DNA of 64,000 nucleotides. It comes from Flavobacterium profundi (GTDB lineage Bacteria; Bacteroidota; Bacteroidia; Flavobacteriales; Flavobacteriaceae). Below are positions 34,024-42,739 of this stretch, one piece after another. Every line of letters begins with the position of its first letter. The first letter of the stretch is position 1. The notes under the pieces are model-generated. The model was given only the letters and a program-made list of their open reading frames with translations. It was not told the origin of the DNA and searched no databases. A program made the translations under genes and the position numbers. The DNA lies in contig NZ_VDCZ01000016.1 of the NCBI RefSeq assembly GCF_006491645.1, positions 1 through 64,000 of the forward strand, given 5' to 3'.

Positions 34024-36999
34024 ATGCAGAATAAAGGACTAATTAAATTTTTCGCAATTATCTTTGCTGTGGTATGTATTTATCAATTATCATTTACATT
34101 CGTAGCAAATGGAATTGAGGAAGATGCAAAGACTTTTGCAAGTAAGTTTCCAAAAGAAATTCAAACTCAAAAAGAAGTATCTTATCTAGATTCTTTAGCG
34201 AAAAGTAAAGAAAAAGTATTTCTTTGGAATACGTATGATGAAGTAAGAAATAATCAAATTAACAAAGGTCTTGACCTTGAAGGAGGACTTAACGTAATTC
34301 TTCAAATATCTGTAAAAGATATTTTATTTGGTTTAGCAAACGAAACAACCAATAAAGACTTTTTAAAAGTTTTAGAGGAAGCGAAAAGAAATCAAAGAGG
34401 AAATCAAGATTATATCGATGCTTTTTTTGAAGCTGCAAACAAAGCGAATCTTAAATTAGCTAGTGTTGATATTTTTGGAAATAGAAATTTAGATGAAGTA
34501 ATTAAATTTGATATGACGAATGCTCAAGTGGAGCCAATCATCAAACAAAAAGTTACTGAATCTGTAGAAAGTGCTTTCGGAGTATTAAGAAAGCGTATCG
34601 ATCAATTTGGGGTAACGCAACCAAATATTCAAATGTTAGGAAATTCTGGTAGAATTTTAGTAGAATTACCAGGTGCTAAAGATGTAGATCGTATTAAAAA
34701 TTTATTACAAGGTACTGCTAAATTAGAATTTTGGGAAACTTATAAAATAGATGAGGTTTTCAATTATTTCGTTTCTGCTAATGAAATTTTGAAAAAAACA
34801 GAAGTAGCTACTAAAGAAGTAAATGAAGTTGTACAAGATTCTACTCAAAAAGATTCTACGGCTACTGATTTAGATGCTTTATTAACAGATAAAGAAGACT
34901 CTACTAAAGTACAAGTAAATCCTTTATTTGATAAATTACAAGTTACACAACAAGAAGGTTTTTCAATCTTAGGTTATGCTAAAGTTTCTGATACAGCTAC
35001 TATTGGAGGATACTTAAGAAGAAAAGATGTAAAGAGGACTTTACCAAACGCAATTTCAAATGTGAAATTTGTTTGGGGTAAAGAAAACGAAAAAACACCT
35101 GGAATTGTTGAGTTATATGCTTTAAAAAGAAACGGTAAAGACGGTAAGGCTCCTATCAGTGGAGGTGTAATCGTCGATGCTACTGATACTTTTGATCAAT
35201 TAGGAAAACCAGCTGTTTCGATGCAAATGGATGGAGCAGGTTCTAGAGATTGGGAAAAATTAACGGGTAAAGTTTCACAACAAGGTAATGCTATTGCAAT
35301 TGTTTTAGATAATATCGTTTATTCAGCACCTGGTGTAAGTAAAGGAGCTATTACTGGTGGACGTTCTGAAATTTCTGGAAGTTTTACAGTAACAGAAACA
35401 AAAGACTTAGCAAACGTATTGCGTGCGGGTAAATTACCTGCTAAAGCAGACATTGTTCAATCGGAAGTAGTTGGACCATCTTTAGGTAAAGAGGCAGTAG
35501 ACAACGGTTTCTTATCTTTTATTATTGGTTTTACTTTAGTATTATTATGGATGGTAGTTTACTATGGTAAAGCTGGTTTCTATGCGAATTTAGCTTTATT
35601 GGTGAATATCTTATTTATTTTTGGTGCTTTAGCAAGTTTTGGTGCGGTATTAACCTTACCAGGTATTGCTGGTATCGTTTTAACAATTGGTATGGCAGTT
35701 GATGCTAACGTAATTATCTATGAAAGAGCTAAAGAAGAATTAGATTCTGGAAAAACTGTTGAAGAAGCAGTTAACTATTCTTATACATGGAAAGGAGCAA
35801 TGTCATCTATTGTGGATGCAAACGTTACTACTTTCATTACGGCATTAATATTATTCATTTTAGGTACAGGTCCTATTAAAGGTTTTGCAACTACGTTGTT
35901 AATTGGTATTTTAACATCACTTGTTACAGCTGTATTTATTACTAGAATTTTCTTAGACTGGAGTTTATCAAGAAATGAGAAAATTGCTTTCTCTACTTCT
36001 GTGACTAAAAATTGGTTTAAAAACTTAAATTTTGACTTCTTAGGAAAACGTAAAATTGCTTATATCGTTTCAACAATATTAATTGTTTTAAGTTTATTTT
36101 CATTAGTTACTAAAGGTTTAAATTATGGAGTAGACTTCGTTGGAGGTAGAACGTATCAAGTGCGTTTTGAAAAACCAGTTTCAGCTCCAGAAGTAACTAA
36201 AGATTTAGTAGCTGTTTTTGAAAGTGCTGAAGCTAAAATTTATGGTAACGACAATCAGTTAAAAATTACTACAAAATATAAAGTTGACGAAGAAGGTGAA
36301 GGAGTTGACAAAGAAGTAAATAATATGCTCTTCAAAGGATTGAAAAAATACCTTCCTGCTGATTTAACCTATGATAAATTCGTAAACCTTTATGAAGGGA
36401 AACAAGTAGGTATCATGTCATCTTCTAAAGTTTCTGGTACAATTTCTAAAGATATTAAAACGAACTCTTTATGGGCGGTTTTAGGATCTCTATTAGTAGT
36501 TTTCTTATACTTGATGGTTTCATTTAGAAAATGGCAGTTTGGTTTAGGAGCGGTAGTAGCTGTTGCTCATGACGTAATTATCGTTTTAGGAATATTCTCA
36601 TTCTTCTACACAATTTTACCATTCAATATGGAAATTGATCAAGCTTTTATCGCGGCTATTCTAACAGTAATTGGTTACTCGTTGAATGATACGGTAATTG
36701 TATTTGACCGTGTAAGAGAGTATTTAGATTATAATTCTTCTTCTGATTTTAAAGCTTTAGTAAATAAAGCATTGAACTCCACATTAAGTAGAACAATTAA
36801 TACTTCTGCTACTACTTTAGTAGTATTGGTTGCCATCTTTATTTTTGGTGGGGAAACAATTAGAGGTTTCGTATTTGCAATTTTAGTTGGTATTTTAGTG
36901 GGAACTTATTCTTCGTTATTTGTGGCTACACCAGTAATGAATGATACTATGAGTAAGAAAGAAGCTAAGAAAATGGCTGAATTTAAAAAAGAAGCATAA
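34024..36999 (+). CDS. secDF: Protein translocase subunit SecDF (fused)
   Basis: A 991-residue fusion of SecD and SecF, the normal arrangement in Bacteroidota. The N-terminal helix (residues 8-27) precedes DLEGGLNVILQIS, the SecD D2-like motif; the periplasmic P1 domain follows; membrane helices contain GMAVDANVIIYERAKEEL in the SecD half and GYSLNDTVIVFDRVRE in the SecF half, the conserved charged sites for proton coupling. An unusual Asp/Thr/Ser-rich insertion (about residues 262-300, with repeated DST) lies in P1. It uses the proton gradient to pull exported proteins from SecYEG, so it feeds both lipoprotein and T9SS export. The leader has a full promoter match and an inverted repeat. Confidence 0.96.
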   Translation: MQNKGLIKFFAIIFAVVCIYQLSFTFVANGIEEDAKTFASKFPKEIQTQKEVSYLDSLAKSKEKVFLWNTYDEVRNNQINKGLDLEGGLNVILQISVKDILFGLANETTNKDFLKVLEEAKRNQRGNQDYIDAFFEAANKANLKLASVDIFGNRNLDEVIKFDMTNAQVEPIIKQKVTESVESAFGVLRKRIDQFGVTQPNIQMLGNSGRILVELPGAKDVDRIKNLLQGTAKLEFWETYKIDEVFNYFVSANEILKKTEVATKEVNEVVQDSTQKDSTATDLDALLTDKEDSTKVQVNPLFDKLQVTQQEGFSILGYAKVSDTATIGGYLRRKDVKRTLPNAISNVKFVWGKENEKTPGIVELYALKRNGKDGKAPISGGVIVDATDTFDQLGKPAVSMQMDGAGSRDWEKLTGKVSQQGNAIAIVLDNIVYSAPGVSKGAITGGRSEISGSFTVTETKDLANVLRAGKLPAKADIVQSEVVGPSLGKEAVDNGFLSFIIGFTLVLLWMVVYYGKAGFYANLALLVNILFIFGALASFGAVLTLPGIAGIVLTIGMAVDANVIIYERAKEELDSGKTVEEAVNYSYTWKGAMSSIVDANVTTFITALILFILGTGPIKGFATTLLIGILTSLVTAVFITRIFLDWSLSRNEKIAFSTSVTKNWFKNLNFDFLGKRKIAYIVSTILIVLSLFSLVTKGLNYGVDFVGGRTYQVRFEKPVSAPEVTKDLVAVFESAEAKIYGNDNQLKITTKYKVDEEGEGVDKEVNNMLFKGLKKYLPADLTYDKFVNLYEGKQVGIMSSSKVSGTISKDIKTNSLWAVLGSLLVVFLYLMVSFRKWQFGLGAVVAVAHDVIIVLGIFSFFYTILPFNMEIDQAFIAAILTVIGYSLNDTVIVFDRVREYLDYNSSSDFKALVNKALNSTLSRTINTSATTLVVLVAIFIFGGETIRGFVFAILVGILVGTYSSLFVATPVMNDTMSKKEAKKMAEFKKEA

Positions 37000-37021
37000 T
37001 ATTATTTACTATTTATATTTT

Positions 37022-37050
37022 AAAAGACCTGTTTATCAGGTCTTTTTTTA
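37022..37050 (+). terminator. Intrinsic terminator after secDF
   Basis: AAAAGACCTG and CAGGTCTTTT form a ten-base-pair stem with a five-base loop and T-tract, 22 nt past the stop. Confidence 0.88.
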
Positions 37051-37133
37051 TATTTATAGAATTGTAGCGCTTCTGTAGTGTAAACCTATATGGCTTATCT
37101 ACTATTGAAATTAGTTGTATTAAAATTTATATT

Positions 37134-37589
37134 ATGAAGATAAAAATAAGCTTACTATTCCTTGTGTTATTCCTACTTCAATCTTGTAATGAGAGCGCTA
37201 TTTATAGAAATTTTGACTCTAATTTTGATAACAATAGATGGCCTTCTAATGATAGTAGGACATTCTCATTTACTTTAGAAAAAGAAGAAAATGCAAATTT
37301 AGTATTACATTTTGGTCATATTTATGATTTTCAGTTTGAAAGTATTCCTTTAGAAGTCAATATGACTTATCCAGATGGGAATAAAGAAACTATTTCTTTG
37401 GATTTAAAAGTGAAAAATGAAAAAGGTGAAGATATGGCAGATTGTTCAGGGGACGTTTGTGATTTATATTATAACCTTAAAAGCAATTTTCATTTTCAAA
37501 AAGGTAATTATAAAGTGGTTATAACCAATAAATTTAATTCGGCTTATTTGCCAAATGTATTAGGTGTAGGTGTGCAAATTATAAAGTAA
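37134..37589 (+). CDS. Lipoprotein, GldH-like
   Basis: A 151-residue lipoprotein: signal peptide with lipobox ending at Cys18 (FLLQSC). The mature protein is beta-rich: LVLHFGHIYDFQFESIPLEV, a Cys pair DCSGDVCDLYYNL, and the closing GNYKVVITNKFNSAYLPNVLGVGVQI. This form (N-terminal NRW, strand with P, terminal LGVGV) resembles the gliding-motility lipoprotein GldH, which is needed for gliding and T9SS function in Flavobacterium. Similarity is by eye and modest; a GldH paralogue is also possible. It is convergent with the response-regulator gene, two nt from stop to stop. Confidence 0.55.
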   Translation: MKIKISLLFLVLFLLQSCNESAIYRNFDSNFDNNRWPSNDSRTFSFTLEKEENANLVLHFGHIYDFQFESIPLEVNMTYPDGNKETISLDLKVKNEKGEDMADCSGDVCDLYYNLKSNFHFQKGNYKVVITNKFNSAYLPNVLGVGVQIIK

Positions 37590-37591
37590 TT

Positions 37592-38245
37592 TTAATCAAT
37601 ACAAACGATTTTATTTTTAATAGCATAAAGTACAAGGCCAATTCTTGTTTTTATTTCTAATTTGCAGAATAAATTTTCGCGATACCCGTCAATGGTTTTG
37701 GGACTCAAACACATTTCGTCTGCAATTTCTTTATAAGTCTTTTCTGTACAGGCATGTTTGATGAAAAGGATTTCTTTATCTTTTAATTCGTGTTTTTGAT
37801 TGTTATTATCCAAACGATTCACCAAAAGACCCGAGACTAATTCAGTAAAGAAAAAGCCTTTATCTGCAACTGTTTTTAATGCTTCTTCGAAAATTTGTGG
37901 AGAAGTATCTTTTAATAAATAACCTTTGGCTCCATGTTTGATCATTTTAATAATGGTTTCTTCATCATCATTAACAGAGAGTGCTATAACTTTGAGTTCT
38001 TCTCTATTGTTTTTAATCCATTCCATGGTTTTTAAACCGTCTAGCACTGGCATGTTTACATCCAGTAAAACCAATTCAATTTCGTCTGTGTTGATTTTAT
38101 TTGCTTGAACACTATCGATAAAATCCTTGCCGTTTTCATAATTATCAACGACTAAAAAATCATTAAAGCTATTAATAAGATACTTTAATGATTGAGAAAA
38201 TAATAAATGATCATCAATTATTATTACTTTTTTCTTTGTTTTCAT
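37592..38245 (-). CDS. NarL/LuxR-family response regulator
   Basis: A 217-residue two-domain regulator. The receiver has acidic pair DD at 11-12, phospho-acceptor Asp62 (LLDVNMPVLDG) and the Lys of HGAKGYLLKD. The C-terminal LuxR-type HTH is in EIADEMCLSPKTIDGYRENL. It probably binds DNA after phosphorylation by the kinase encoded just upstream, whose gene end overlaps this start by 32 nt. Targets are unknown; the lipoprotein genes upstream are candidates. The stop is two nt from the GldH-like gene. Confidence 0.93.
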   Translation of the reverse strand: MKTKKKVIIIDDHLLFSQSLKYLINSFNDFLVVDNYENGKDFIDSVQANKINTDEIELVLLDVNMPVLDGLKTMEWIKNNREELKVIALSVNDDEETIIKMIKHGAKGYLLKDTSPQIFEEALKTVADKGFFFTELVSGLLVNRLDNNNQKHELKDKEILFIKHACTEKTYKEIADEMCLSPKTIDGYRENLFCKLEIKTRIGLVLYAIKNKIVCID

Positions 38246-39020
38246 CTTGTTTGTTTATGTTGTATTCTAGGAATATTTCTGTTCCATTTTCATTGGAGTC
38301 TAAAGACAATTTTGCGCCAATCAATTTTGCCCTGTATTTAATATTGTTTAGTCCTAAGCCTTTGTGCATTATTTTTGAATCAAAACCAATCCCAAAGTCT
38401 TTCAATTGAATTGTAAGAATTTCATCATTACAATTAATGTTCATTTCTATTTTTTTACTAGAGGAATGTTTTAAGCTGTTGTGTATAGATTCTTGAAAAA
38501 TGCGATACAAAATGAGTTCGTGTTCCACATTAATTTTTGGGAAATTACAAGCAACATTCAGTTTACATTCAATATTTTTTAATTTTTCAATCCTTTTGAA
38601 ATCATTTTCAATAGATTCAATAAAGTTAGTATTTATTAGATTATCTTTATTAATTATTCGGGATAAAATTCGTATTTCATCTAAAGATTTTGCCATAACA
38701 GACTTCACTTCGTTTAAATCTGCAGATGAAACAGCTTCATCTTTTTGAGCATACATGTTGAGTTGCATGATCGCTACTGAAATAATTTGACCAATATTAT
38801 CATGTAATTCTTTACTAATTTCCGTTAAAGTTTGGTCTTTAATTTCAACTCTTGTTTTGATTAATTCCGATTGAAAATGAATCTCAGACTCCATTTTATC
38901 TATCAAAAACTGAGTCTTTTTCTTTTGAAAGAAGAAAAATAAAACGAATAAAATTACAAGTAAAGTTAAAAATACAATACTTAATGATATGACTAATAAT
39001 TGTATTTCTTCTCTGTCCAT
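38214..39020 (-). CDS. Sensor histidine kinase (NarX/HisKA_3 type)
   Basis: A 268-residue membrane kinase. One N-terminal transmembrane helix (about residues 5-28) is followed by a coiled coil, the dimerisation/phospho-acceptor motif ELHDNIGQIISVA with its histidine, and an HATPase_c domain with HELILYRIFQESIHNSLKHS (N-box) and FGIGFDSKIMHKGLGLNNIKYRAKLIGA (G-boxes). I prefer the ATG opening MDREEIQLL over one seven codons earlier. No extracytoplasmic sensor domain exists in this chain, so the signal may come through the membrane protein encoded upstream (overlapping by 28 nt). Confidence 0.9.
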   Translation of the reverse strand: MDREEIQLLVISLSIVFLTLLVILFVLFFFFQKKKTQFLIDKMESEIHFQSELIKTRVEIKDQTLTEISKELHDNIGQIISVAIMQLNMYAQKDEAVSSADLNEVKSVMAKSLDEIRILSRIINKDNLINTNFIESIENDFKRIEKLKNIECKLNVACNFPKINVEHELILYRIFQESIHNSLKHSSSKKIEMNINCNDEILTIQLKDFGIGFDSKIMHKGLGLNNIKYRAKLIGAKLSLDSNENGTEIFLEYNINKQDENKEKSNNN

Positions 39021-39637
39021 AAAAATCCGATTATAAAACAAGTATTCATTACTAAGTTAAGCATAATTATAATAATCCAATAAACAGTTTTGCCATAACT
39101 TTCTAATGACCACCATCTTAATGTCAACATAAAGGGTGTAAATGGAATATGAAATAATAGAGCACCTAACACAAACCAAAAAAATATAGATTTTTTATAG
39201 TTTATAACATTGCTAGAGTTGAATAATTCTATAAGATATGTTGTTGATAAAATAAAAAAAAATAGAACACTTAATGTGTATACATAAGTGTTAATTTCTA
39301 CGCCTATTTTATTGAAGTCTTTTATAATAAAGAAAATATTTGCTGTAAAATATATACAAATTAAGGAAATAGAAAGAATTTTATTAATATATTTTATCAT
39401 TAAGTTGGCTAAAATGAAATAATATATTAAAAATAATAATAATGTATAAAGATCATAAATAAAATAATTTGATAGATTGGTCCATTTCCTAAAATAGATT
39501 GCTACTACTTCGGTAATTACAGATATAATTATTGATGCCAAAAATAACTTCGATTTATAATTGGGTAATTTATTATAATTTAATAACCCAATTAAAGCGG
39601 TTATTAATGAAAGTATACCAGGAATATTTTCTAACAT
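38993..39637 (-). CDS. Seven-helix-like membrane protein upstream of the kinase
   Basis: A 214-residue polytopic protein with about seven hydrophobic helices (near residues 6-20, 30-48, 57-78, 83-105, 118-138, 150-168 and 185-206) and short loops. The C-terminus ends in the basic WTEKKYNY. I cannot name a family with confidence; such proteins regularly precede HisKA_3 kinases in flavobacteria. Its gene overlaps the kinase gene by 28 nt, so the two are made together. A likely role is sensing or signal delivery to the kinase, but that is inference. Confidence 0.7.
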   Translation of the reverse strand: MLENIPGILSLITALIGLLNYNKLPNYKSKLFLASIIISVITEVVAIYFRKWTNLSNYFIYDLYTLLLFLIYYFILANLMIKYINKILSISLICIYFTANIFFIIKDFNKIGVEINTYVYTLSVLFFFILSTTYLIELFNSSNVINYKKSIFFWFVLGALLFHIPFTPFMLTLRWWSLESYGKTVYWIIIIMLNLVMNTCFIIGFLWTEKKYNY

Positions 39638-39710
39638 TATTTATATAAAATTTAAAAACAAATAGAATTAGAATAAATTTTCTAATTCTATTTGCTCTTT
39701 TTTCAATTTA

Positions 39711-40235
39711 TTAGTTTGATTCTGAAGGATAAACCATTCTTGGAGGGGGTCCCATGTTTCCGTAATTCATAGGTTCTATTTCCTCTATATCGGGGTTTTC
39801 CTCAAGCGTTTGTATGGTCATGGCTGGCAAACTTAAGAAACTACCTTTTTGTACATCCGTTCTTTTACCAGTTGGAGTTAAAAAGATGGTGGTCATGTTT
39901 GCCTTTTCATTGTACTCTCTCGTATTTGGATATGCTCCTAAATAAAAGCGAATACCGTCTACATTGTATCCTTTTGCTTTGCCTTGTTTTTTAATGTAAT
40001 AAATATAATTTTCTAATTCGTCTAACGAATACCAAATTGCATTTGCATCCTCTTTGTTTATACTTTGTGAAATTAGACGGTGTCTCGTATTGTTATAATT
40101 GCGGTTTAGTTCTTTTGCGACATCATTCGAGATAAGCTGTGTAGGCTCCTCATGTTTTACCTCCACTTCAGTACACGACTGAAATAAGAATAATGCAAAC
40201 AAACAAGTTAATAGAAGATAGTTACATTTTTTCAT
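39711..40235 (-). CDS. Lipoprotein with ELENYI/DGIRFY motifs (paralogue 1)
   Basis: A 174-residue lipoprotein with lipobox ending at Cys21 (FLFQSC). The mature part has LISNDVAKELNRNYNN, DANAIWYSLDELENYIYYIKK, VDGIRFYLGAYPN, TTIFLTPTGK, then near the C-terminus PMNYGNMGPPPRM. All of these recur, in the same order, in the lipoprotein encoded 165 nt upstream. No known domain is recognised. The place beside a two-component system, and the tandem duplication, suggest a regulated envelope role. No terminator or promoter was resolved in the gap before it. Confidence 0.8.
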   Translation of the reverse strand: MKKCNYLLLTCLFALFLFQSCTEVEVKHEEPTQLISNDVAKELNRNYNNTRHRLISQSINKEDANAIWYSLDELENYIYYIKKQGKAKGYNVDGIRFYLGAYPNTREYNEKANMTTIFLTPTGKRTDVQKGSFLSLPAMTIQTLEENPDIEEIEPMNYGNMGPPPRMVYPSESN

Positions 40236-40332
40236 AATGGTTTATTTATTTAAGTTTATGGGGCAAATGTATTTGTATTGAGAAAATCGTACAAGGGGAA
40301 AATCCCCCTTTTTAATAAGTTTAGGTATAAAA

Positions 40333-40371
40333 AAATGCTTACTAAAATCAAATCGATTTTAATAAGCATTT
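40333..40371 (-). terminator. Terminator between the two paralogous lipoprotein genes
   Basis: AAATGCTTACTAAAATC and GATTTTAATAAGCATTT pair over 17 positions with one mismatch around a five-base loop. Read on the minus strand the stem is followed by a run of T, so it ends the upstream paralogue and probably separates it from the next gene. Confidence 0.8.
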
Positions 40372-40399
40372 AAATTATAATTATTTTTTACAATTATAA

Positions 40400-40903
40400 T
40401 TAATTTTGGTTACCATATTCCATTTTTGGAGGATGCCCCATTCCTCCAAAATTCATTGGACTTATTTCTGTAGCATCAGAGCTATCAAGCGAATTTCTAG
40501 ACTCAGTTGTTTGATTGATTTTAGTTGGAGTCAAAAATATAGTTGTTTTTCCAGCTTTTTCAGATGACTCATAATTATTTGGATATACTCCATAATAAAA
40601 TCTAATTCCATCTATTTCTAAATTTTTTTCTTCTCCTTCTTTTTTAACATAAGCAATATAGTTTTCTAATTCTTCAATTGAAAACCAAACAGCATTTGCA
40701 TCATCTGAACCATCTCTTAATTGAATGTTACTCATTCTCTCAGTAATATAATTATCATTTAATGATTTTGCAAAGTCATTAGAAATTAATTGTTTTGGCT
40801 TACTGAAATTTGATGATTCATTATTTGTTACTTCATCATTTTTTTCACATGAAGTTAAGATTAATGCTATAGCAAGCAAAATCGGTCTAAAATTTTTTTT
40901 CAT
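40400..40903 (-). CDS. Lipoprotein with ELENYI/DGIRFY motifs (paralogue 2)
   Basis: A 167-residue lipoprotein with lipobox ending at Cys19 (LILTSC). It has LISNDFAKSLNDNYI, DANAVWFSIEELENYIAYVKK, IDGIRFYYGVYPN, TTIFLTPT and a C-terminal PMNFGGMGHPPKM, matching the neighbour segment by segment, so the two arose by tandem duplication. The conserved glycine- and proline-rich end (GxMGxPPxM) is distinctive. The function is unknown; it might bind a small ligand or metal. It has its own terminator and so may be regulated apart from its paralogue. Confidence 0.8.
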   Translation of the reverse strand: MKKNFRPILLAIALILTSCEKNDEVTNNESSNFSKPKQLISNDFAKSLNDNYITERMSNIQLRDGSDDANAVWFSIEELENYIAYVKKEGEEKNLEIDGIRFYYGVYPNNYESSEKAGKTTIFLTPTKINQTTESRNSLDSSDATEISPMNFGGMGHPPKMEYGNQN

Positions 40904-41015
40904 TATGTTTATAAATTTGTATTATTTGGCGCGAAATTAGAATAATTATATTTACTAAAAATTTTTTTTAAACATTTGTAATAAAATACGTTATTTTTAC
41001 AAAAATATATATAGT

Positions 41016-41813
41016 ATGGACTTTAATATTAGAGAAAAAATTAGAAACGGCTATTCTTTAGATTTGGGAAAATTAATTGAAGATTGCTTTGAAATTTATA
41101 AAAAAACGTATCTTATAGCAGGATTAGGTTTTTTAATCGTTGCAATATCCGCATTTGTTTTATATGCTTTTTTAGGGGCTACGCTCATAGGAGTTTCTAG
41201 TTTATCTGATTGGGCCATCCAAATGGAATCCATGCAACATGAAGTGGGTTTTATTATTGGAAATTTTGTGATTACGATTCTTTTTTCAACTTTAATAGCT
41301 CCTTTGAATGCAGGTTTTCTTAAATTATGCCTTTTGGCCAAACGAAATCAAGAGCTAAATTTAGGAGTAATCTTTGAATATTATAAAAGTAAATATCTAA
41401 AAGATATCTTGATAGGGGCTGTAATTATTGCATTAACATCAATGGTAATTAGTACTGTATTTCAATTTATTCCTCTATCTATAGCTGGTTTTTTTATAAA
41501 ATTAATTGGTGTTTTAATTCAAATTTTAATTGGGGTATTTACCATACTATTTGTTCCATTAGTTATTTTTGCGAATGAGAATTACAGCGAAGCACTTCAA
41601 AATAGTATCAGATTAGTTGCTAAAAAACCATTTCATATTATTTTAGCTTTGTTAGTTGCAACAATTGGTGCTTTTTTAGGAATTATTGGATTGTGTATTG
41701 GTGTATTTTTTACGTTTCCGATTTATACTGCAATGGTTTTTTCGATATATGATAATATTGTAGGTGTTGAAGCGTACAATGTTTTAGATGAAATTGGTCA
41801 AATAGAAGAATAA
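41016..41813 (+). CDS. Polytopic membrane protein (DUF4013-like)
   Basis: A 265-residue protein with a cytoplasmic N-terminus containing IREKIRNGYSLDLGKLIEDCFEIYKK, an amphipathic lead-in found in a broad flavobacterial membrane family, followed by about five to six helices. Similar proteins are often labelled beta-carotene 15,15'-monooxygenase, but I see no retinal-oxygenase motifs and would not use that name. A TAAATTTG box stands about 100 nt upstream. It is followed 34 nt later by the metallopeptidase gene, so the two may be co-transcribed. Confidence 0.7.
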   Translation: MDFNIREKIRNGYSLDLGKLIEDCFEIYKKTYLIAGLGFLIVAISAFVLYAFLGATLIGVSSLSDWAIQMESMQHEVGFIIGNFVITILFSTLIAPLNAGFLKLCLLAKRNQELNLGVIFEYYKSKYLKDILIGAVIIALTSMVISTVFQFIPLSIAGFFIKLIGVLIQILIGVFTILFVPLVIFANENYSEALQNSIRLVAKKPFHIILALLVATIGAFLGIIGLCIGVFFTFPIYTAMVFSIYDNIVGVEAYNVLDEIGQIEE

Positions 41814-41847
41814 ATTTTTTAACTTTAGGCGAATAAAACATAACAAC

Positions 41848-42705
41848 ATGAAATGGCAAGGTAGAAGACAAAGTGATAACGTAGAAGACAGAAGAGGTAT
41901 GTCTTCTGGAGGCAAAGTAGTTGCTGGAGGAGGAATATTAGGAATTATTATTCTTTTGATACAGGTTTTTGGTGGCGATACAGGTCAAACCCTTGCACCT
42001 GTTTTAGAGCAAATGAACCAATCTGGATCTTCGCAAGAAACGGTACAACGCGAATTAACTCCAGAAGAAGAAGCGCTTGGACAATTTACTGCAACGGTAT
42101 TGGCAGATACCGAAGATATTTGGACTCAAGTTTTCAATGACAATCAACTAGGATATTACGAAAAACCTAAAATGGTTTTATTTACCGATGCTGTACAAAC
42201 GGCTTGTGGTAGTGCGACAGCTGCTTCAGGACCATTTTATTGTCCAGCGGATAAAAAAGTGTATATGGATTTGCGCTTTTTTGAAGAATTAAGAACTCGT
42301 TTTGGTGCTAAAGGTGGAGATTTCGCGATAGCTTATGTTATTGCTCATGAAGTAGGGCATCATGTACAAACGCTTCTTGGTACTTCTCAAAAAGTACGAC
42401 AAGCACAACAAGGAAAAAGTAGAGCAGATGCGAACAAATTATCGGTGTGTTTAGAGTTACAAGCTGATTTTTATGCAGGACTTTGGGCACATTATAATAA
42501 AAAATACTTAGAAGCTGGTGATATTGAAGAAGCATTAAGCGCTGCTCATGCTGTAGGTGATGATGCTATTCAGAGTAAAATGCAAGGTCAAGTAGTGCCC
42601 GATTCTTTTACACATGGAACTTCGGAACAGCGTATGAAATGGTTTATGAAAGGATACAATTCTGGTGATATAAGGCAACATGATACTTTTGCTGAAGAAC
42701 TATAA
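41848..42705 (+). CDS. ypfJ: YpfJ-family neutral zinc metallopeptidase
   Basis: A 285-residue protein. MKWQGRRQSDNVEDRRG is the family's conserved N-terminus, followed by a single transmembrane helix (about 25-42). The zinc site is HEVGHH at 167-172, with a downstream LELQADFYAGLWAHY as the third-ligand region; ACGSATAASGPFYCPAD is also strongly conserved. The domain is outside the cytoplasm. Biological substrates are unknown; the family is widespread and poorly studied. A bidirectional terminator follows, shared with the convergent hutI gene. Confidence 0.93.
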   Translation: MKWQGRRQSDNVEDRRGMSSGGKVVAGGGILGIIILLIQVFGGDTGQTLAPVLEQMNQSGSSQETVQRELTPEEEALGQFTATVLADTEDIWTQVFNDNQLGYYEKPKMVLFTDAVQTACGSATAASGPFYCPADKKVYMDLRFFEELRTRFGAKGGDFAIAYVIAHEVGHHVQTLLGTSQKVRQAQQGKSRADANKLSVCLELQADFYAGLWAHYNKKYLEAGDIEEALSAAHAVGDDAIQSKMQGQVVPDSFTHGTSEQRMKWFMKGYNSGDIRQHDTFAEEL

Positions 42706-42737
42706 AAAAATCCCAAGTGAAAACTTGGGATTTTTTT
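42704..42737. terminator. Bidirectional terminator between ypfJ and hutI
   Basis: A perfect stem of AAAAAAATCCCAAGT and ACTTGGGATTTTTTT around GAAA, with T-runs on both strands. It sits between two convergent genes, so it can serve both. Confidence 0.9.
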
Positions 42738-42739
42738 AT

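Noticed and set aside
41016..41813. Beta-carotene 15,15'-monooxygenase
   Set aside because: A label sometimes attached to this kind of membrane protein; I see no motif of that enzyme.
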